The notes beneath the pieces are model-generated. The model was not told where the DNA came from. It ran no database searches and saw only the letters and a program-made list of their open reading frames with translations. From the NCBI RefSeq assembly GCF_022376445.1, contig NW_025955120.1, forward strand, positions 1 through 64,000: 64,000 bases of DNA, read 5' to 3'. The translations under genes were made by a program, and so were the position numbers. Origin of the DNA: Fomitopsis serialis (Eukaryota > Basidiomycota > Agaricomycetes > Polyporales > Fomitopsidaceae). The first letter of the stretch is position 1. Each line of letters opens with the position of its first letter. Positions 57,890 through 64,000 of this stretch are shown piece by piece.

Positions 57890-60038
57890 ATATCTGTACA
57901 TGTTCCGAGATGTAACGTAATTTCTCCTTGTCCCTATCCCCGCTCAATATGTATCGATGTGTTTGCGAAAATCTGCTTGCTATCTGCAACTGCCAACCGC
58001 AACGCACGCCGACCCATGTCTAAGGCTAACATTGCTTTGAGAACGTCCGGCTTTTGAGCGCATTCAATGGTTCGTTCTTGACTGCGCGTACAACAAGCCC
58101 TGGCCACTCATTCTAATGCAATGCAATCCGGTAGTTCCACCCGTCTATCCAAAACGCCGGATTTAGAGAACCAACGAAGTGCCACAGGCGAGCCTGAACT
58201 AACAATCACGACGCTAGGTGTTATACACACCGCAAAGCAACGCTGCAGCCCGACGCGATTGCTGATGCAAGGCCCAATCACGCATAGTCACGATTGCAAT
58301 ACATCAGACGAGCCGCCTGTTCAAACGTCCATGTTCATCCAACAAGGACGCCTGTGTAAAACCACTGCTACTAACACGAATCGTAAGATACACGACAGCA
58401 AGCGTCCACCCGGGGCCACTCCCAGGCTCACAGCACACGTACAGCTCAAGACATGCATGGCACAAGAAAGTACGCAGGTACGACAGCGAACAGTGTCTCT
58501 CGTCACAAGCAGAACAACAACCACACGGACTCCCCTTTTGTCGTCGTCCTTGTCCCCGTCCAGCAAAAGTCCGCAGATGGTGACACACTACACGCGTCCG
58601 CACTGAGTTCAAGGGCGCGCACGTCTAGGGGAGCGTCCATCCGCCAGCGCCCCGCACAGCTCGCGCTCGGCCGGACGCGAACAGGGACGGAGGCAGCCCG
58701 CCCTGTCCTACGGAGAGTGCGCCCGCCCGCCTCCTCAGTTTAAAGCCCAAAGCCCCGAGCCCCCGCACGCAGCTAGCGCGGCGGCTTGTCCACGCTCACG
58801 CTCCTCCGCCCCGCGCTCGCCCTCTCCTCCGACCTCTCCCGGCCGGTCAGCCCACCCCCACCCCCGCTCCCGCCGCTATGCATGCTATGCACGCTGTGCA
58901 TACTGTGCACGCTCACCGAGTCGTCCTCCCGCGCGCGCTTCTGCCCTGTGCCCGGCGACGACGCGACGGACACGGACATGGACGTCGGTACGGCGAAGTT
59001 CGCCATCGACCGCGCGGCGCTGCTGATCCCGACGGTGTGCGGGATCCCGCGCGCGTTCGTGCTTGGAAATAGGGAGGCGGCGCTGAGCTGGCTGGACTGG
59101 GCGCCGGACGAGGAGGACGTGCCGGAGAGGAAGTCGAACCAGTTGCTGTTGTCCGTGGCCGAGTGCGCGCTCCCTGGGTCCCGGGAACGACCACAATCAT
59201 GAGCGCGACGCCGAGCGGCAATTGAGCATCACGCACCGTTCTCTGGATGACTCTGCTGACCACCCCCATGCACCGGCCAGTCGAACGACGGCATCCCGCC
59301 CTGCCCTCCTCCACCCGCACCTCCCCCGCTCCCATTCGCCTCGCCCAGTAGCTCCAATGCCATTGCCGTCGCCGACGACACGCCTCCCTGTCTCTGCTGC
59401 TGCTGCTGCTGTTGATACATTGGCGCTGATGTTTGCTGGGGAGTATACGGCGACGCCGAACCGTGTTGACTATGCTGGCCGCCGGGGAAACCGACCGTGC
59501 GCAGCGACGGATGGTGGCCCGTGCCCATGTCCATGCCGAACGCGCCGGAGCCCTGGGAGCCCAGCTGCGAGAGGAAGCCTGCAGGGGCGCTCTGCGAGCC
59601 GAGCCCGCCGCCCACGCCGTTCATGCCGAGATTGAGGCCAGAGCTGGCGTACTGGAGGGAGGGGTGGCTCGCGCTCTGCGTGGGCGGGAGGCCGGACGCG
59701 GAGTGGAGGGGCGTGATGCCCGTCTGGACGGGGTAGCCGGAGCTCATGTCGACCTCGAGGCGGTAGGGGTAGTGCGGCATGCTGCTCGAGCCGCTCGGGC
59801 TGGCAGCGAGGGAGGAGAGGTTGAGCGACTGCGGGAGGGCGGGCATGGAGTTGCTGTGCGTGGGGAGGTGGGGGCCGTCGTCGAGGCGGGGGCGCTTAGA
59901 GGCGAGGGAGTGGGAGATGTTGCGCACAGGCGGGGACGCGGCGCTGAGGCGCTCGCCGGAGACGGGGATGGTCATGGAGGAGGTCGTGCCCGTGGGCGAG
60001 AGGCGGTAGTCGAGCTGGAGTACGGCGGTCAGCCTGTG
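57890..60038. repeat. Segmental duplication, right copy
   Basis: Direct counterpart of 49740-51744, here continuing without break into the complete MADS-box gene, so this is the parental arrangement. 57779-58772 holds no gene of its own. Confidence 0.8.
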
Positions 60039-60770
60039 GGAGTAACGTGAGAAGGGCTACGCACGTTGATCATGGAGAGGTCGGTGTTTGCTTGTGGAAC
60101 GGGGCGGATGGGGATCGCACCGTTGATGTTGAGGCTGCCGTTGGTGCTCTCTGTCTTCACCTTTGCGGGCTTGCTGGGTGCCTGGCGACCCTTCGATGGC
60201 CGTGCACCGTCCTCGTCGTCGCCATCCTCGTCATCCTCGTCGACGTTGTCGTTCTTTGTGTTTCCGCTGAAGTCTGATGGTCCGCGCGTGTCGCGTTCAC
60301 CGTCGAACTGGAGAGTGGTCAGAGAGCATGCGGAAGAGGGCGTCGTGTACGCACGCGGAGATGGCGCTGGACCATGCTGTTGACGTCGGTCGAGCAGTAC
60401 TGGAAGAGCTTGACATGGTGGCCCGGACGCTCCTCGAAGATGATGACCGCGACGTCGACGGAGCAGAGGACGCCGAGCTCGTAGGCCTTCTTGAAGAGGC
60501 CGTTCTTGCGCTGGGGGCGGGCGTTAGGCGGGAGTCGGGCCCGGATTGGCCAACGGCAAGGATGCCAAGCCCGAGTGCAAAAATAGAGACAGACCTTCAA
60601 AAAGGTCACAGACCGATTGCGCTCGTGCTATACATGGGCGGCGGACCGTCAGCGGGCTATTCTCGCCAGCACCGCGCGCGGGCAGGCCGTCGCGCATCTT
60701 TAGGCCTGCCGCACACGCACCGCGGGACACGCACCGTGATGGGCTGGATCTCAATCTTTCTGCGGCCCAT
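58773..60770 (-). CDS. MADS-box transcription factor, MEF2/RLM1 type
   Basis: Read leftwards from ATG 60770. The MADS box is split over three exons: [23 protein letters not shown], then [20 protein letters not shown] and AVIIFE, then a MEF2-like extension ([20 protein letters not shown]). The IEIQPI and [12 protein letters not shown] pattern is that of MEF2/RLM1 rather than SRF/Mcm1. A disordered activation region follows: acidic stretch ([17 protein letters not shown]), [20 protein letters not shown], polyglutamine of seven, and the last exon ([34 protein letters not shown]) to the stop at 58773. It binds A/T-rich MEF2 sites as a dimer in the nucleus; RLM1-type factors act below the cell-wall-integrity MAP kinase in yeast. 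Partly duplicated at 50.5-51.7 kb. Confidence 0.88.
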
Positions 60771-63700
60771 GGTGGCGGGCGGGCTTTGCGCGGGCAGCGG
60801 GCGAGGAGCGAGGGAGGGGGAGGAGACAGAGGAGGAGGCCGGCGCTGGAGGAGCACTTGAGGGAGGCCGGGCTGGGACTGGCGGTCGGACGCGCGCGCAT
60901 GCACAAAGCACAACAACTGCAAACGCCGTCCGCGGGGCTCCTCCTCCTCTCTTCTCACCCGGCCGACCCGTTTCTCCGCAGCAGCGTCCTCTTCGCCCCT
61001 CCCGGCCTCCCCATCCCCATTCAGCACTCGCCCCATCACATCCCTATTGCACCCACCGCCATCTCGTGTCTCATCTTCTCCCCCGAGAGCCTGCTTCCGT
61101 TCCCACTCTTACTCTTCAACATTCCCCTCCAAGCCCCCGTCACGCCCAACACCCTTGGCATTCTCACCGCCGTCCTGCGTCGACACCTGCGCTCCCAACC
61201 ACGGCTCCCGGGCTGCGTCCTGCCCATCGCGGTCGACCGTCGTCCTGCGCGTAAACCCACACCCGGCCGCCCTTCAAGCCGCCCATGCCCTCATCATTTC
61301 CTCTTCCCGTAACCTCAAGCCGTCCTGTTCGGCGTCCCCGGCATCCGTACGTCTCATTGTATTCCGAATTCATTCAGCCACTGAGCACAGTGACCAGGCG
61401 CGATCTCCACTTTGCACGGCGGCCACGGCCGGCGGCGGCGGGCCGTCCGTGGCCTCCGCAGCGTGCCTGACAGATCTTCGATCGAAGACATTGCCGGCGT
61501 CGGCATGTGCAGCTTAACGTAACGCCGTCCCTGGTTCGTGCTCTGCCTCTTTGGGCCGGATCAGGATCCGACTCCGTGTGGCCACTGTCAGTCTCGGACG
61601 GACACCGCAGTCTGCCATATTGTGCGTATCGCAGCCAGGCGGGATTCTCCCTCTCTCAGCCCTCGGGTGACAGCGATGTTTACAGAGGACTTCCAGACTA
61701 AGCGCATGAACGTTCTGCTACCAGTGCAGCGCTTTCGCTGGCAGCCGAACAACATGCGAGACAACCACCGCACACCATTACTACGCTCTCCCACAACTCC
61801 TCATACACCGCACCAGGATCCATTAGGGCCCGCACAGCTTGCCGGACCAACAAGTGGGTCTCCTCCCCCTTTCCTCTCCTGCGCGTCGTGTGGCTCGCGG
61901 TTCACAGGCGTGAACTTGTGAAGGGATCGTCCTTCGAAGGTCGGCCGGTGCGCGGTCCGAATACTGCGAAAATGAAAGACTGTGAAGGTGTTCCCTTTGC
62001 TCGACGCGGTTGCGCGATTTATGCGGTGCGCTGTGTCAGCGGGTCCCAGGGTGCTCCTCGGGCGTGGGCCACGTTCCACGCCGAAGCGGTCAAAGTAGGA
62101 GGCGGCGCCGACGCGGCGGGCGCGCCAACTTCGGGGCGGTGGCGCGACGCGGTCATGGTGCGATACTGCTCCGCGATGGAGTTGACCGTTTGACCGTCTG
62201 GTCTGGGTGCAGAAGTTCACCAAAGCTACTACGGATAGGTTCGTGAAGGTGGTTCGATTCACCACAGTGCCGCTGCGGTGTCTTGGGACATGATACTGTC
62301 ATCCGCCTACATACGATGGTTACGGCAGACTTGTCACAATGCTTTGCGTCGCACAGGTCGCGTGCTCCGCTTGTTCGGCTGCCACCACACTGCCAAGCGG
62401 CGGCGCCTCTATCCATCCTGTAGCTATCCAAGTTCTCATCTGTCTAGATCCTCATAATTTAAATTGAAATGACAGACCACACAGCGAATTTGCCAGGAGA
62501 CGTTCATTACGGTTATACAGCCAGGGCAGCAACACTAGGGACCACCGACAATTGCAAGCGGGTCAACTCAGATGTCAAATGGAAGCCCCTATCTATTACA
62601 TCGCAGCTTCTCCGCAGCCCCTCTGGCGCGCGGATGTCCAGGATAATGAACTACCGTCATCTCCTGCCGGCAGTGTCGGTAGCTGGCGTGCTACCAGTGG
62701 GCCCATTCTGCAATGGTTTGGTCGGTGGTTCGCTGGATACGAGTGGAGTGGCTGTCGATGGGCCGCAGACGGGTGACGACAGTGCCTTCTCACGGGGCGG
62801 GTCGGCTATGCATCGAACGACCTGCTCGACCCTCTCCACCTGGTCACCTCAACCACTTGTCCACCACAGTTGCCCGCCTCGCGACCGCCGTCCCACTCCA
62901 CCCAGTCCCGCCGTCGTCGTTCGCCCGGCGCAGGACGCATGGTCGTCTAGGGGGCGGCCTCCGTCGGGCCCCCGCGCCCGCCTCGAGACCGAGGAAGGGT
63001 GCGTGGGCGTGGGCGTGCGAGGGAGGGGGGCGCGCACTCTCATATCGTCAGTAAGCAGGCTGGGCGAGGCCCGGAAGGGAAGGTATGCACACCGGCCGCC
63101 TGTCCGTGTCGCTGCGGGCGGCTCTTGGCGTGTGAGGGTTCGAGAAGACGAGGGATGAACGCGAAGACGACCGCGAAGGTCCTGCGAAGGCGGCCTGGGT
63201 GCGTCATGGACGATGTGGAGACTGGGGCTGTGGCTTAGGCAGTCGGCTTGCGCGCTGACTGGATCTGCGCTGGCCGTCCCGGTGCGGGTGGGGTCCGCTG
63301 GACGCCTGGTGGAAGCTCGGGGAGCATCGCGATGAGATGGATGGACGGACGGACGGAGGTTTGTCGGTGATCCCGGTGTGGCTCGCGGGTGCGCTGCTCC
63401 CTGGGAACCTTCTTGCGCTCACCGAGAGTCAGTAGGTCGTGTTGCTCACTTGGGATCTACGCCGTTGGCGTCGCACGGAGGCGACGTCGTGGCTCGGGCT
63501 TCCGCGAGCCCATCCGGGTCTTGCAGCAGCGCATATGGCCGCAAGTTCTGATATGATCAAGGATATGCCGGGTTCGTTGGCACTGCTAGCTCGAAAAAAT
63601 CCGAGAAACCCATGTGCTCCTCATCCATCGGAGGCATGATCACTGGGTCATGTCGTTGCGCTCAACGACGTCTGCGGACGTAGTGCGCTGTTCCTTGAAG

Positions 63701-64000
63701 GGGAGGTCGCGCAATGACGTCGACGGGAGCCAGCCGTGCGCGTCCGACCATCCATCGTCGTAGGCCGAATTCTCTTCCGTGTCCTGCATCGTGCAGGAAG
63801 ATAACTTACGAGTGTCGTTGACATGTGCCAGCAGTTATCTTCTTCCGATGAGCAATGTCCGCTGACACGCGGATGCTGTTCTCTTCATTGGCATGGTCCT
63901 CGGAGGGGACCCATCGACATCTTGTACGTCATAACAAACTCCTTTCCCAACCCCAGCTCTTGTCGCATTCTCTTCTCATGTCGCTTCCCAAGTCTCGTCC
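60771..64000. other. Long upstream region with no supported gene
   Basis: 3.2 kb upstream of the MADS-box gene. Pyrimidine-rich stretches at about 60940-61330 fit a promoter and 5' leader. Frames at 62469-63158 and elsewhere show no domain, paralog or splice pattern. A T-arm-like hairpin at about 62250 lacks a cloverleaf. I see no gene I can support. Confidence 0.45.

Noticed and set aside
56842..57901. Minus-strand frames rich in Phe/Leu/Pro (FLPSVFLPSVF) that look like a membrane protein
   Set aside because: Antisense of the Lys-rich repeat of the nuclease-like gene.
62240..62280. tRNA-like T-arm (GTGGT loop ACCAC)
   Set aside because: No matching acceptor, D or anticodon arms, and the loop does not begin with TTC.

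Overview
The window is fungal nuclear DNA, most likely from an agaricomycete basidiomycete. Genes are split by many short GT-AG introns (46-60 nt, one of 222 nt), lie densely on both strands, and belong to fungal families: a MEF2/RLM1-type MADS factor, membrane-anchored pepsin-like protease, xylulokinase, F-box protein and Sos7-like kinetochore protein. Placement in Polyporales is inference. No rRNA, tRNA or CRISPR was found.

Layout. 1-34 kb is a rearranged accessory region. It holds two decayed copies of a GH30 glycosidase, one interrupted by a mitoribosomal DAP3/mS29 pseudogene and part of another gene. It also holds an intact and a 5'-truncated F-box gene, three tandem copies (A, B, C) of a secreted protein family of unknown function, an intact 11-exon PIF1 helicase, and a 1.46-kb element bounded by 285-bp inverted repeats. 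34-45 kb is ordinary single-copy territory: Sos7-like protein, a long disordered protein, an aspartic protease and xylulokinase. 45-61 kb is a tandemly duplicated block ending in the MADS-box gene. 61-64 kb shows no gene I can support.

The main finding is a two-gene module present three times. One partner belongs to a family of small proteins (called here GWA, for the N-terminal GW motif and the acidic tail) with a globular core of about 115 residues and a very acidic C-terminal tail. The window carries 13 copies or relics of it. The other partner has a PD-(D/E)XK-nuclease-like N-terminal domain (PD ... [CE][IV]K), a basic low-complexity middle and a conserved C-terminal exon. At 14.2-18.0 kb, 46.7-49.6 kb and 54.6-57.8 kb the two lie head to head, with starts 484-552 bp apart. 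Opposite charge, fixed divergent arrangement, repeated duplication and heavy decay of spare GWA copies suggest a functional pair. An effector with its acidic partner is one possibility. This is inference from sequence alone.

Many duplicated copies carry frameshifts or stops, and some stops look like C-to-T/G-to-A changes, so duplication and decay are both active here. Gene models below were built by eye from reading frames, splice consensus and comparison of the copies with each other.
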